The translations under genes were made by a program, and so were the position numbers. A DNA stretch of 64,000 nucleotides from Wurfbainia villosa. Taxonomy: Eukaryota > Streptophyta > Magnoliopsida > Zingiberales > Zingiberaceae. Below, piece by piece: positions 11,538-21,802 of this stretch; position 1 is the first letter of the stretch; each line of letters opens with the position of its first letter. The notes under the pieces are model-generated. The model ran no database searches and was not told the origin of the DNA. It worked only from the letters and a program-made list of their open reading frames with translations. The DNA lies in the NCBI GenBank assembly GCA_025175895.1, contig CM046003.1, positions 24,077,245-24,141,244 of the forward strand, in the 5' to 3' direction.

Positions 11538-12620
11538 TGTTGGTGCAGGGGCACCTAAGTCGAACCTGTATTTTGATTATGACAAAAGACGCAAAGTCAA
11601 GGATATATCATTATCTCACGAGCTGAATCGAGTGTGCAGAAAAGTGCTAAAGCTGGAGCTGAAGGCTAGCGACACCCGGAGGAAGCCGCGATAGTCGGGC
11701 GACACTCGAGTGACTTCGGAGGGAGCCGAAGGAATCGAGTGGAAGGCCGAAAGCGAAAGCGACACAGTAAGTATCGAGGTAAGCTCGTGTGTGCGAGCAT
11801 AAGTGAGGTCGTATCCTCTTTATGGGGATGATCTTAAGCGTAGATCCGACCAAAGACATCCTATAGATGGTCTAGGTCGAGATCGGACGGTCGACGATCG
11901 TCGGAATTATATTTTTGTTGAGCTAACTTTGACTTGTAGCAAGCATCGATCTGCCCGGCTTGGAGGACTCGATCGTCAATCGGCCGATTGCCGGAGGTCG
12001 ACTCGATGCTACCATCGATCAGCGATGATGGCCATCAGTCGACTGATGGCCAAGGATCAGCCTCGAGAAGTCAAGCTCTATCACCATTTTTCAAGGAGGT
12101 TTTGTGCCCAATTCCTATTGGTTGAAGACCCATTCGATGAGGGGCTTAAAGGCTATAAAAGGAGGGCTTGTCCTAGGGTTTTTCATCAATTAAAAAGCTT
12201 CCAAGTGCTTCCGATACGCTACGAGTCTCCGACATCCCTACGACGAAGCGCTGCCGAGACGATGACTCAAGCTCCAAGATTCAAGTCTTCAAAAGTCACG
12301 TATAATCTTTAATTTGTATAAGTTGTTCTTATTTCGAGCTTTAAATCATATCAAGGAGAAGTGTCCTCTACCTTGAGTCTTTATTGAGTGTTTGTATTCG
12401 CTTAACTCCTATCTCGATCGAGAAGGAGTTCGTTTAGTGTTTTGCCCTCCGTGCGTGGTCAAGGACCACTAGGGCCTTGGAGTAGTAGCCTTCGGCTACG
12501 AACCAAGTAAAAAACCCATTGTCTCTTCTATTTTAGATTTATCTTCCGCTGTGTCTACTCGTGATTTACCGAATTCAAAGAAAAGTTTCTATCGCTATTC
12601 ACCCCCCTCTAGCGATCCGC
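11538..12620 (+). mobile_element. Solo LTR of the E5 Sirevirus family
   Basis: It aligns along its whole length with the E5 LTRs (24198-25312, 31894-33004): TGTTGGTGCAG start, GGAGCTGAAGGCTAGCGACA block, TATAAAA at 12154, and the CACCCCCCTCTAGCGATCCGC end. CATTA stands on both sides (11533-11537 and 12621-12625). The last ~12 bp of the family LTR are absent just before the right CATTA. No internal DNA follows, so this is most likely a solo LTR left by LTR-LTR recombination. A 170-codon open frame inside (11803) is not conserved in the sister LTRs. Confidence 0.85.
12154..12160 (+). promoter_or_regulatory. TATA box in solo LTR
   Basis: TATAAAA in GGCTATAAAAGGAGGGC, with a divergent CCAAT pair (CCAATTCCTATTGG) about 45 bp upstream. 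The same layout occurs in the E5 LTRs. Confidence 0.6.
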
Positions 12621-13061
12621 CATTATTTTCATGCAATTCTACCCATGGTTAAGTATCATCCTAATATCCCACATGATCATAAAAACATATATGTATGAAT
12701 TTCATATTATGATCATGAAACAAATGTATTCATCAAATTGTGATCATGCATTAGATATTAAACATCATGATAATAAGGCAAATATCACCTAAAGCATGAT
12801 TTATCTATTTATAGGTGCATTATCATCACCTAACACTATTTCAAAAATGTTGTCCTACCATCCTAAGTCAACCAACATATGATATAGGTAAATTCCATAT
12901 GGTTGACTATCCTAAGGTTTTCCTAACCCTTTAGGATGGATTTTGGAAACCAAAATAAATTCTTTCCTATGGGGTTCACTAAATATTCTTTAGGGATCCA
13001 TTTTCTAGTTATTACCTTCTTTTTGTCTTGACCCCTAGCAATTAGACATTTATAAACCTTT
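12621..13061 (-). mobile_element. E2 non-coding region downstream of gag
   Basis: This AT-rich stretch has no coding signal. Read on the minus strand it follows the E2 gag end and is rich in ATGATCATG-like words, as in the region downstream of gag in E3 and E4. No protease, integrase or RT similarity is visible, so E2 either lacked pol or lost it. Confidence 0.5.
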
Positions 13062-14976
13062 TCATTTTTTCTTTTCCTTATATCCTAGGCCTTTCTTATT
13101 GAAACTTGCTCTTTGGCTCCCAATTATCATGTTAAGGATATTGGAGCCTATTGTAAACTTTTCTAGGGCCTTGGTCAAATAATCTACCTTTTTCCTTAGA
13201 ACCCTATTTTCATCCATACATGCATCACTAACATTAAATGGCATATATTCATCCGAGCATGCATCATTTAAGCTAGAAGAGATATTATCTTTTTTTTCCT
13301 TTTTTTTTATTTACATCAGGTATCAGGTACGATTTCTCTTCCCTACTAGTCCTGATGGCTGACCGACCCTACCCCACGACCTTTAACGAGAGTCCCCACC
13401 GATCAACGAGGGTAAATCAGGGTGACGCGTGGCCCGACACGTTAGGACCCATGCTGCCCAAAAGGATCGACCACGCTGGGACGAGGGGGCAACGTGCACC
13501 TCCACTCGCCCATCGCGCGCAGCCAGGGCGGAATCGACCCCTGGATGCACAGAGGGGAACTTCGTGCCTTACCAACGTGCCGTCGCCCTGGGGGCTAGAA
13601 GAGATATTATCATTATCATTTAAGCATGCTTTTTCTAGCTTATTTTCTAAATCCTTAATTTGATCAAGCATGCTTTTGTTCTTTTTCTTGGCTCTAAATT
13701 AATCCTTAGTGAGGCTAGAAATCATGGAAACTATTTTACTAGGTGAAAGGTTAGTTACCATAGTTTCCATGTCCTCTTCTTCGGATGAGGAGGATGATGA
13801 AGCTCCCCCTTTACTAGAGCTCTCCTCACGTGTGCTTGATCTTTCTTCTTGTTCGGAGGAGGAAGTGTCTAGGTCGTCAAAAGCCATTAATGCCAAATTT
13901 GTGACAAAGGCATTTTCCTCTTCCGATGATGATGAAGATGAGGAAGAGGGGTCATCCCATGTCCTTGCTTTTAATGCCTTGGCCTTCCCTTTTTCTTTGG
14001 CCTTCTTTTCTTCTTCCTTTTTCTTCTTGCTTTCCTTCTTCTTCTTTTCTTCCTTCTTCCGCTTTTCTTCTTTGCTCTTGTTTAGGAGGGGACAATTATC
14101 CCTTATATGTCCCTCTCCTTGGCAATTGTAGCAAATCACCTTCCCCCTTGGTCTTCTTCTCCTATCATTAGAGTTATTGAATTTAAAACCTTTTAATGCA
14201 TGCCTTACCCTCCTTACCATATAATCTTCTTCCGTGCTATCCATGGAGGAGGATGAGGATGCTTCGTCGGAGGTGGAGGGAGTCTTCATCTTCTTCTCCC
14301 CCTTTTTGGCCAAAAGTACCACTCCTCTTGAAGGTTGAATTCTTGGCTCTTCTATTATTCCTTTAAGTCTTGTTTCGTGGAGCTCCATTGTTGAGAAGAA
14401 CTCCTCCAAGGTGCTCACTTCTAGGTTCTTGGACATGTAGAAGGAGTTCACCATTGAGCTCCATTTCGATGACTGGGGAAAAGCATCGATTGCTTTCATG
14501 AGCATATCCCGGTTTGAAAGTCTTTCTCCTACACTTGTTAGTCCAATCAAAATTTCTTTAAACATAGAATGCAATGATGTTACCTTTTCTCCCTTTTCTA
14601 ATTTGATGTTTGATAGTTGGGAGCAGAGGAGGTCTCTTCTTGCAAGCTTGGCCTCCGAAGTGCCTTCATGAAGCTCTACTAGCTTCTCCTACATCTCCTT
14701 GGCACTAGAGCATTCCCCAATCCGGTTAACTTCTTGTTGGGGGAGTACATTATAGAGGTGGTGCTTGGCCTTTGAATTTGCTAAATATTCTTCCCTTTGC
14801 CTCTTTCTCCACCATGATTTCTCCAATGTCTCCCCATCTTCATTCCTAGGCAATTCGAAACCATTTTCAATAATTAAGAGAATTTCGAAATTGGTTTTGA
14901 AAAATACCTCCATTCTCTTTTCCCACCAAGAGAATTCCCCTTCAAATTTCGGTGGGTGAATGTTTGAGCCGGCCAT
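13062..14976 (-). pseudogene. E2 gag (Sirevirus type), broken by one stop and a SINE
   Basis: Read on the minus strand from the ATG at 14976, 48 bases after the primer site. The N-terminus (MAGSNIHPPKFEGEFSWW) matches the E3 Gag. A TAG stop follows EM at 14686-14688, after which the same frame reopens (13699-14574). A CX2CX4HX4C zinc knuckle (CYNCQGEGHIRDNC) is followed by a long Lys/Glu-rich stretch and Ser/Glu-rich acidic tracts. The C-terminus is coiled-coil-like (LRKKVDYLTKALEKF). A SINE lies in the C-terminal part. Gag would bind RNA and form particles. The long charged and coiled-coil tail fits the Sirevirus lineage. Confidence 0.85.
13290..13593 (-). mobile_element. tRNA-derived SINE
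   Basis: An 18-bp perfect duplication (GCTAGAAGAGATATTATC) flanks it at 13272-13289 and 13594-13611. On the minus strand it begins with a tRNA-like head: an A box-like GGCACGTTGGTAAGGC (plus 13566-13581) and a B box-like GGGTCGATTCC (plus 13530-13540). It ends in an A-rich tail, seen as the T-run at 13290-13320. Length (~304 bp), internal RNA polymerase III promoter and long TSD are hallmarks of plant SINEs, possibly the Au type. It is GC-rich unlike its surroundings. Confidence 0.85.
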
Positions 14977-15023
14977 TCTTGATTGTGCTTATTGTGGCGG
15001 TTAGTCCTCGACAAGCTTTCCTC

Positions 15024-15036
15024 GGCTCTGATACCA
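15024..15036 (-). other. E2 primer-binding site
   Basis: GGCTCTGATACCA is the reverse complement of TGGTATCAGAGCC. On the minus strand it sits three bases after the LTR end CCTACA, the same spacing and context as in E3. Confidence 0.85.
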
Positions 15037-15038
15037 CT

Positions 15039-16290
15039 TGTAGGATCGATGAAGTGTGGATGTAGGCTAGAGGGGGTGAATAGCCCTCTTTCATTCGATG
15101 ACGTAACTCGCTTGTCTACAAAACTAATTAGCACAACGGAAACAAACAAGACAAGCAAATAAACAATGCAAAGATAAAAACAATGCTAACAAGATAATAT
15201 AACGTGGTTCACGGCTACGCCGCTAATCCACGGTCCCCGATTCGTCCTCAGTGAATCACTCCGCAACCAAATCACTATCGGTCTCTCCTTTGCACTAAGC
15301 TAGGTGGAGGTAACCCTTACAACTCAAGAACACTCCTTCTTTTACAATAGATGTGAAAGAAAACTATGAGAAGGAGTTTGAATCTTGTGGAGCACTTGGA
15401 TGATCACTTAGAGCATAAGCATTAGCCATCCAAAAGCCCACACCCTCTCTTTTTATAGAGAGGGCTGATTTCTTCCCGTTGGCCGCCACCAGTCGACTGC
15501 TGCCCTTGGCAGTCGACTACCACCACTACAACGGCCTCCGAACACGTCGGATCCCGACCGTTGTAGTCCAACGGATCCCTTGGCAGTCGACTGATGTAAC
15601 CATCAGTCGACTGATGCCTCCGTAGCCGACTGCCCAGTCGGTTACAAGCGGTTCTGTGGTCCAAACCCTCTTGATCACCGATCACGCTATCGCCTAGCCG
15701 ATCGATGGTCTGGCAACGATCGCCAACATATGGAAGTCGATCACGCCCAAAACCATTCGCTAATACCCGCCGAACAACGCTCGATTAGACGCCGATCGCC
15801 ATTTCATGGCGGATCGGTGCCGTGTGAAACTCAAACTTAACATTCGTTTGAGCTTCTGGCGATCGGATAAACCTCAACCCTTGCGGTCGAGCCTCCGACA
15901 CTCAGCCATTTGGCCAAGTTCACCTAATGAGATACTTACAATTCACTCATTCTCTCATCTAACTCGAAGTCCCTCGCCGAAGCTCTCTTCGTTCGTGGCC
16001 ACGTCCCTTGGCAGCATCAAGTGCACGGCTTTGCAATGCTCCTTCGCGTCTCTTGCCTCCGAAGTCTGCTTCCTTGGCTTCGCTTCAAGTCATCTCATCC
16101 GGCAGTCCCTCAACAGCATCAAGCGCACGACTCTGCAATGCTCCTTCTCTAACTCAAGCATGAGGATGTGAGTGGTGAACCCGCTAAGGCTCCATGTGCG
16201 AATTACTAAGTCCTGCAAGACTCCAACGCACATATCAAATCACAATAACAACCTAACTTAAACCCTTTGCCACACACATCAAAACCTTAT
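15039..16290 (-). repeat. E2 5' LTR (minus strand, 5' end truncated)
   Basis: On the minus strand it ends with the C-rich TATTCACCCCCTCTAGC block (plus about 15057-15073) and CCTACA. A TATA box lies at plus 15451-15458 and a cluster of CAGTCGACTG palindromes upstream of it (15490, 15584, 15604). The distal part shares GTCGTGCGCTTG and GGGACTGCCGG-like blocks with the E3 LTR. The first ~60 bp of the LTR are missing where it meets the E3 LTR head-to-head. Confidence 0.75.
15451..15458 (-). promoter_or_regulatory. TATA box in E2 LTR
   Basis: CTATAAAA on the minus strand, downstream of the palindrome cluster at 15490-15613, as in the other Sirevirus LTRs of the window. Confidence 0.55.
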
Positions 16291-16299
16291 CATGGCAAG

Positions 16300-17248
16300 A
16301 GATTGCCCTAACAGGGAACTCCATGAGGGATAAGGTGGACTTGACTAAGTGGTTAAGACTGGTTGTCGGATACTCAAACAGCTTGATGTTTGAGGTTTCA
16401 CTCGACATCAGTCGACTGACATAGGTGTTAGTCGACTGCTCTATGTCGTATGGGTCAAAGTTCGCGAATAGAGTTCGGCCGATTAGTCGACTGCCATGGG
16501 AAGGCAGTCGACTTTTGACAACATCAGTCGACTGCTTAAGGGAAATAATCGACTGATCACACTGTGCATGGGCATAGAATGGAGTTGAGCTCGCCAAAGA
16601 CTGATCGATGAGAATCGGCCGATCGATGGGTGCCATTAGTTCATCGATGTGTGATCCGCTTGAACTTAACCAATGGATCCGCCGCTGTGAGACAATGGCT
16701 ACAGACTGGGCCGATCCGATGGTCACGATCACCGATCGATGCACGGAAATCGCCGATGCAGGTTATAAATGGAGCTCAAGTGGGAGGATTTCGCCAAGGC
16801 TTTTGAGGTGACTTTGGAGGGAAATTATTGTTGCATTCTAGACCTTCAAGAGCAAGCAAAATCAAGCAACAAGAAAGCGATCAAAGCAATTGTGTAAAAG
16901 TTCCCTTTTGTATTGTCTTTGTATTTCTTCTTGTATTTCATATTACTTGTTGTAATAGCTTGTGAGAGTTTTCTCCACCTCTGACATATAGTCGATAAGG
17001 AGTGTTGTTAGTGTCGTGTGCATAACATGAGCTCGTTGAGTTCACCCCGTGGAGTAGGAACCATTCGATTCCGAACCACGTATATTGCCATGTCTTGTGT
17101 ATTGTTGTTATTTCTATTGTTATTCCACTGCGTATATTAACGACAATTGTAGACAAGCACACGAGAATGATCAAATTCTACCATCGAATGAAAGAGGGAT
17201 ATTCACCCCCCTCTAGCCAGCCAACACCACACCGATCAATCCCCTACA
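16300..17248 (+). repeat. E3 5' LTR, lacking its first ~460 bp
   Basis: It matches the 3' LTR from about 20889 (GGGAACT.CATGAGG) to the end CCCCTACA. It holds CAGTCGACTG at 16409 and 16524 with near-copies at 16429, 16484 and 16505, and a TATAAAT box at 16764-16770. The corresponding palindromes in the 3' LTR are partly eroded. Confidence 0.85.
16764..16770 (+). promoter_or_regulatory. TATA box in E3 5' LTR
   Basis: TATAAAT in GCAGGTTATAAATGGAGCTC. The same sequence is at 21318-21324 in the 3' LTR. Confidence 0.6.
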
Positions 17249-17250
17249 AG

Positions 17251-17263
17251 TGGTATCAGAGCC
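17251..17263 (+). other. E3 primer-binding site
   Basis: TGGTATCAGAGCC two bases after the LTR end CCCCTACA. It is complementary to the initiator Met tRNA 3' end. Confidence 0.9.
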
Positions 17264-17306
17264 AAGGTGCTTATCGAGGACTAACCACCGACACAAGCAA
17301 TTCAAG

Positions 17307-18890
17307 ATGGCCGGCTACAACCTCCAACCACCAAAATTCGAAGGAGATTTCCTATGGTGGAGAAGAAAAATGGAGGTATACCTAGAAATCGATTTTGATT
17401 TTATGCTAATCTTAGAAAACGGTTTCGAATTGCCTAGGAATGAAAGAAATAGGCAAATTGAGAAGTCAAGGTGGACCGAAGACCAAATCAAGGACTTCGA
17501 GACAAATCACAAGGTAATCGAATTACTTAGTGATTTGATTCCTAACAACATTTGGTCTAGGTCGGGTAATTTTAGGGATGCAAAGGAATTATGGGACAAA
17601 GTAATGAAATTCCAAGAAAATTCCCAACCGGCACAAGTAGAGGAGAATGTCGTGGAAGAATTGGCATCCACATTCGAAGATGTGGATGATTTGGTGGAGA
17701 CCTCCACCTCTAGCATTGAGGGGGAGGAAAGGGTTTCTATTCTGGAGCAAGATAAAAATGAAGTTTCTACTTCCGGAAGAAGTGAAGAGGCCTCCACCAC
17801 CTCCCTAGGTAACTCAAGTGTTATTATTTTAAATAAAAATCACATAATATGCTTTGAGTGTAGGGAGAAAGGGCATTACAAAAGCAAATACCCTAAATTG
17901 GCTAAGGAAAAAGCATCGGGACCAAAAGTCAACCCAAAGTCAAAGGATGCCGAAGTCCCCACAACTAGAAGCAAAGAGCACATTGTTTGCTTTAAATGCA
18001 ATCAAAAGGGGCACTACCAAAGCCAATGCCCTAGGGGGAGGAAGAAAGGGCAAGAAGGTGTATCTCATGTAGGGGGAGCTCCTAAAGCTAACCATAAGGT
18101 AAATTTAAATAATGCACCTTTAATTCCTAAAGTTAAAAAGCATGCTAAGAATTATTTTAGTTCTTTTGCCATTATTAATGAAAAGCATTCTAAGAGAAAT
18201 AATAAGGTTTATTGCTTATGTGCCAAGCATGTTCATATAACTAAGGATAAACCTAGGACTCATAATTCTAGAAATATTTTGCCTAGGGAGTCAATTAGGA
18301 GAATTGAAGAAAATTTGGGTGTTAATTCCAAGAAATCTAGGCACATGCCTAAGAAGAAGAACATTTCCCGAAAGATAAATGAAAATTCTAAATTGGGAAA
18401 ATTAGAGTTAGAAAACCAAGCCTTGAGGTCAAGGCTAGAAAAACTTGAGAAAATCCTTAGAAACATAGAAAATTCAATTCTAGGGTCAAATGCCCAAAAG
18501 TCAAGACCTAAGGTTCAAAAATGGTCTAAGGGCAAGGAAGGTTTGGGTCACAAACCTAAGCCCAAGAAGACTTATCATAATGTTCCATTTGATTATAGAA
18601 CTATTTTTAGGTCTAGAAAAACCAAGGCTAATAGGAAAGCTATCCCTAAGTCTAGCCATGGTGTTTGCTTAGTGGCCAAGGACTTAAGGAAAACCAAGAA
18701 GGCCACTAAGAAGGTCATTGGGGGAGTTACCTCTAGAGTTGACCTAGGAAAGACCCATTTGACTAAGGCTTCAAAGCCTAAAAGGGTCATTAGGAAGGTA
18801 TCTAGGGAAGTTATCCCTAGGGAATACCTTGTTAACCCAAGGAGCTCCAATAGGTATTGGGTTCTTAAGAGCGTGATCGATTCATGCTAA
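17307..18890 (+). CDS. gag: E3 Gag, intact 527-codon ORF with two zinc knuckles
   Basis: The chosen start is the ATG of MAGYNLQPPKFEG, 44 bases after the primer site. It aligns with the E2 Gag start; the upstream in-frame ATG at 17250 overlaps the LTR end and PBS. Residues 1-105 match the Sirevirus Gag N-terminus. The central capsid half present in E2, E5 and E9 is absent, and an acidic Ser/Thr-rich stretch follows instead. Two CX2CX4HX4C-type knuckles follow: CFECREKGHYKSKY, whose last Cys is Tyr, and CFKCNQKGHYQSQC, which is complete. A Lys-rich part, a coiled-coil (LELENQALRSRLEKLEK) and the Sirevirus-like end VNPRSSNRYWV come next. The role would be RNA binding and particle assembly. No stop or frameshift is present, unlike every other gag here. 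Confidence 0.85.
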   Translation: MAGYNLQPPKFEGDFLWWRRKMEVYLEIDFDFMLILENGFELPRNERNRQIEKSRWTEDQIKDFETNHKVIELLSDLIPNNIWSRSGNFRDAKELWDKVMKFQENSQPAQVEENVVEELASTFEDVDDLVETSTSSIEGEERVSILEQDKNEVSTSGRSEEASTTSLGNSSVIILNKNHIICFECREKGHYKSKYPKLAKEKASGPKVNPKSKDAEVPTTRSKEHIVCFKCNQKGHYQSQCPRGRKKGQEGVSHVGGAPKANHKVNLNNAPLIPKVKKHAKNYFSSFAIINEKHSKRNNKVYCLCAKHVHITKDKPRTHNSRNILPRESIRRIEENLGVNSKKSRHMPKKKNISRKINENSKLGKLELENQALRSRLEKLEKILRNIENSILGSNAQKSRPKVQKWSKGKEGLGHKPKPKKTYHNVPFDYRTIFRSRKTKANRKAIPKSSHGVCLVAKDLRKTKKATKKVIGGVTSRVDLGKTHLTKASKPKRVIRKVSREVIPREYLVNPRSSNRYWVLKSVIDSC

Positions 18891-20429
18891 ATGGGTTAGG
18901 GTGTGTCAACCCTAAGTGGATGGGTAGTTAACCTAACCATAGTAGAGTTGACACATTAGGATGTGCCAATGTGCTTGAGAAGTTAAAAATGATTTAAATT
19001 GGCACAATTAGGTCTTAGAGGTATTGGTGTGCCATTTTGGGTTTATGGCACACTAGTGAGATAATGGCTTTAAGTCAAAATGGACTTAACCCTAGAAATG
19101 GAAATTTGGATTTAGAACTTAGGTATTTTATACCTTAGTATATTTTACTTGCCATTATTTGTTTTCCTTACCATGTCATGACATCATTTTCATTTTTATC
19201 TATAAAAATGTCATGATCATGTTTAGAATTATTTTTAGATGTCATGTATGCTTAGATGTCTCTCACATGCCATGACATCATGATTTTGGCATATGCTTTT
19301 ATCTATATCTATGCCATAATCATCATCATGCATATAACTAAAAATGGATTTAAGGACTATGGCATGGTTTGATGGGAATCAAATAATATTGCCTAGAAAT
19401 ATGCATGAAATCATTAAAAGGACAAAAACCCACATCTCACTAAAAACTTGACTTGTATGTGTTTTACACATCTAGATATAAGTGAAATGTTTAGGAAAAA
19501 GAAATTAAAGGTTTCAAAAACATTTTGAAAACATTTTGAAAAACCTTGGTGAAACTTTTCTTTTGATAGCTATCACCATTGAATGGGATGATACAAAGAG
19601 GGCTCTTTATTGAGGCTTTTCTTAAACTTTTGAACTTTGTATCAATCTCCTATTTTAGTGGGTAAAATAATTTTCAAATATTTTTTACCCATAGTGTTTA
19701 TGATAAGTAATATACATACCAAATTTCAAGAATTTTAAACTTATGTATATTTACTTATGGATTTCAGAAATCCATTTCTGAAATGCTGAAAACTGCAAAT
19801 GGAGTTATCGATCACCGCCTAAGGCGGGCAATGATTTGGTAAGTCCAATGAAAAGCTTGATGGTTAGGCCCATGTTCAGCCATGTTTTGGTCTCCTAACC
19901 ATTCCTAACCCCAGGATATGCTTGGGAGAGCGTTAGAGAGGGTGGAAATCCATTGGATATGGATTAGGAGAAGGGTTGAGGGTGAGTATCAATTTTAAGG
20001 TGGAAGAGAGTTCATTGTTGAACTTTGCCTTAATTTTGATTGGTTAAATGTTCTTATTGGCTTAGGGACTCTCCAAGGACATTGTTGGTGCAATGGTCAA
20101 GGGGGAGCAAGCCTCTAGGGGGAGGTATCCATCATGGGAAGATGGATGAGTATTTCCTCATGGGAGGAAAATTGGGTTGCCTATCTTAAGTGATATGGGA
20201 TCACTAGAAAGATTGAGGGCATGCCAAGGGGAAGATTGTAAGATCTCATTGGGATATAAGACATTGAAACCCTTGAGAACCTTTTTGATGTAATGTCAAA
20301 AAGGGGGAGAAGTTACTAAGTTACCAATTAGGGTTCGTTGGAATTCTCATTGGGATGTGAGAATTGCCAATATGGGAGAATTGGTAGACTTGAGATGGTA
20401 GTTTTGTCAATCATCAAAAAGGAAAAGAT
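18891..20429 (+). mobile_element. E3 non-coding region between gag and 3' LTR
   Basis: There is no gene in these 1.5 kb. CATCTCAC at 19433-19440 pairs with GTGAAATG at 19482-19489 (one mismatch to the family stem). Purine tracts AAGGGGGAG occur near 20099, 20118 and 20303 before the final tract AAAAAGGAAAAGAT next to the LTR. Many ATGTCATGACATCAT-like words occur at 19170-19330. The region aligns with E4 (22629-23000 and 41018-42370). Confidence 0.7.
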
Positions 20430-21802
20430 TGTTGGTGCAATCGGCCCAGGTTAACTCGAGTTTGACTCGAGCAGTACTTTGATAGTATTTTGATGATAGA
20501 CAAAACTCATAACATGGGATTGTCATGGGAAAGTCCAACATGGGTTGGCATGGAAAATCCAAGCATGGAGCTTGGTATGGGAAAAGTCCAAAGCATTACG
20601 AAGCCGTGCGCTTGGTGCTTGGTGAGAAATGCATTGTGAAGTCGTGCGCTTGGTGCATGTGGGAAGTCTTGAGGACTTGGTAAGTTCACTAGGCTCGGGG
20701 TCCTTGAGTCGGTGAAGGATGGCATTATGAAGTCGTGCGCTTGGTGCATCCGAGGGACCGCCGGACAGGGAGCGAATGGAGTGAGGCCCAGAGCGGCTTA
20801 TACTTGAGGGCGAGAACCACGATAGGATGGCGTGAAGATCATCAACTAAGCATCAGGGGCAATGTTGAGGAAGAAGAGCTTCGGTGGGGAACTTCATGAG
20901 GATAAGGTGGACTTGACCAAGTGGCTAAGGCCCGGATTGTGGATGCTCAAGCGGCTTGATGTTTGAGGTTTTACCGACATCGGTCGGTAAGCATAGAGGT
21001 GCGATCATTGCTCTATCGACCGGTGTTTGGTGAATAGAGTTTGGTTGATCGGTCGACTTTCATGGGATGGCGATCATTATTGACAACATCGATCTTAAGG
21101 AAGCGGTCGTGATCATGTCTGCAGGCGAGAATGGAGTCGAGCTTCGCCGGCTCGTGATGAGGATCGATCGGTGATGGGTGCCATCAGTCGACTGATGTAT
21201 GCTCCGTTGGAACTTAACCAATGTGGATCTGGCCGTTGTGAGACAACGGCTACATGACCAGTCGATTGATGGTCACGATCAGTCGACTGATGCGCGCAAA
21301 ATCAACTTGATGCAGGTTATAAATGGAGCTCAAGTGGGAGGATTTTGCCATGGCTTTTGAGGTGACTTTGGAGGGGAATTATTGTTGCATTCCAGACCTT
21401 CAAGAGCAAGCAAAAGCAAGCAACAAGAAAGCGATCAATGCAATTGTGTAAAAGTTCCCTTTTGTATTGTCTTTGTATTTCTTCTTGTATTTCATATTAC
21501 TTGTTGTAATAGCTTGTGAGAGGTTTCTCCACCTCCGACATATAGTCGATAAGGAGTGTTGTTAGTGTCGTGCGCATAACACGAGCTCGTTGAGCTCACC
21601 CCGTGGAGTAGGAACCATTCGGTTTCGAACCACGTATATTGCCGTGTCTTGTGTATTGTTGTTATTTATATTGTTATTCCGCTGCATATATTAACGATAA
21701 TTGTAGACAAGCACACGAGAATGATCAAATTTCACCATCGAACGAAAGAGGGCTATTCACCCCCCTTTAGTCGGCCAACACCACACCGATCGATCCCCTA
21801 CA
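20430..21802 (+). repeat. E3 3' LTR
   Basis: Starts TGTTGGTGCAATCGG after a purine tract and ends CCCCTACA; 1373 bp. Near its start are imperfect repeats of GGGAAAGTCCAACATGGG and GAAGTCGTGCGCTTGGTGC. Palindromes CAGTCGACTG lie at 21185 and 21280, TATAAAT at 21318, and the C-rich TATTCACCCCCCTTTAG block near 21755. Confidence 0.88.
21318..21324 (+). promoter_or_regulatory. TATA box in E3 3' LTR
   Basis: TATAAAT, about 30 bp downstream of a CAGTCGACTG palindrome at 21280-21289. Confidence 0.55.

Larger units (their letters stand above)
16300..21802 (+). mobile_element. E3: non-autonomous gag-only Sirevirus (TR-GAG-like)
   Basis: A truncated 5' LTR (16300-17248) and a full 3' LTR (20430-21802) flank a primer site, one intact gag frame and 1.5 kb of non-coding DNA. 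No protease, integrase, RT or RNase H similarity is visible between the gag stop at 18890 and the 3' LTR. The organisation fits terminal-repeat elements that keep only gag and depend on a partner for reverse transcription. E5-type elements are the obvious candidates because they share U3 palindromes, purine tracts and U5 ends. No target duplication can be tested because the LTR start is lost. Confidence 0.8.

Noticed and set aside
11803..12312. 170-codon ORF in the solo LTR
   Set aside because: The two sister LTRs of E5 lack this frame and the region is U3-R promoter DNA.
13709..14171. Plus-strand ORFs of 81-140 codons with Ser/Phe-rich runs
   Set aside because: They are antisense shadows of the Lys/Glu- and Ser-rich part of the minus-strand E2 gag.
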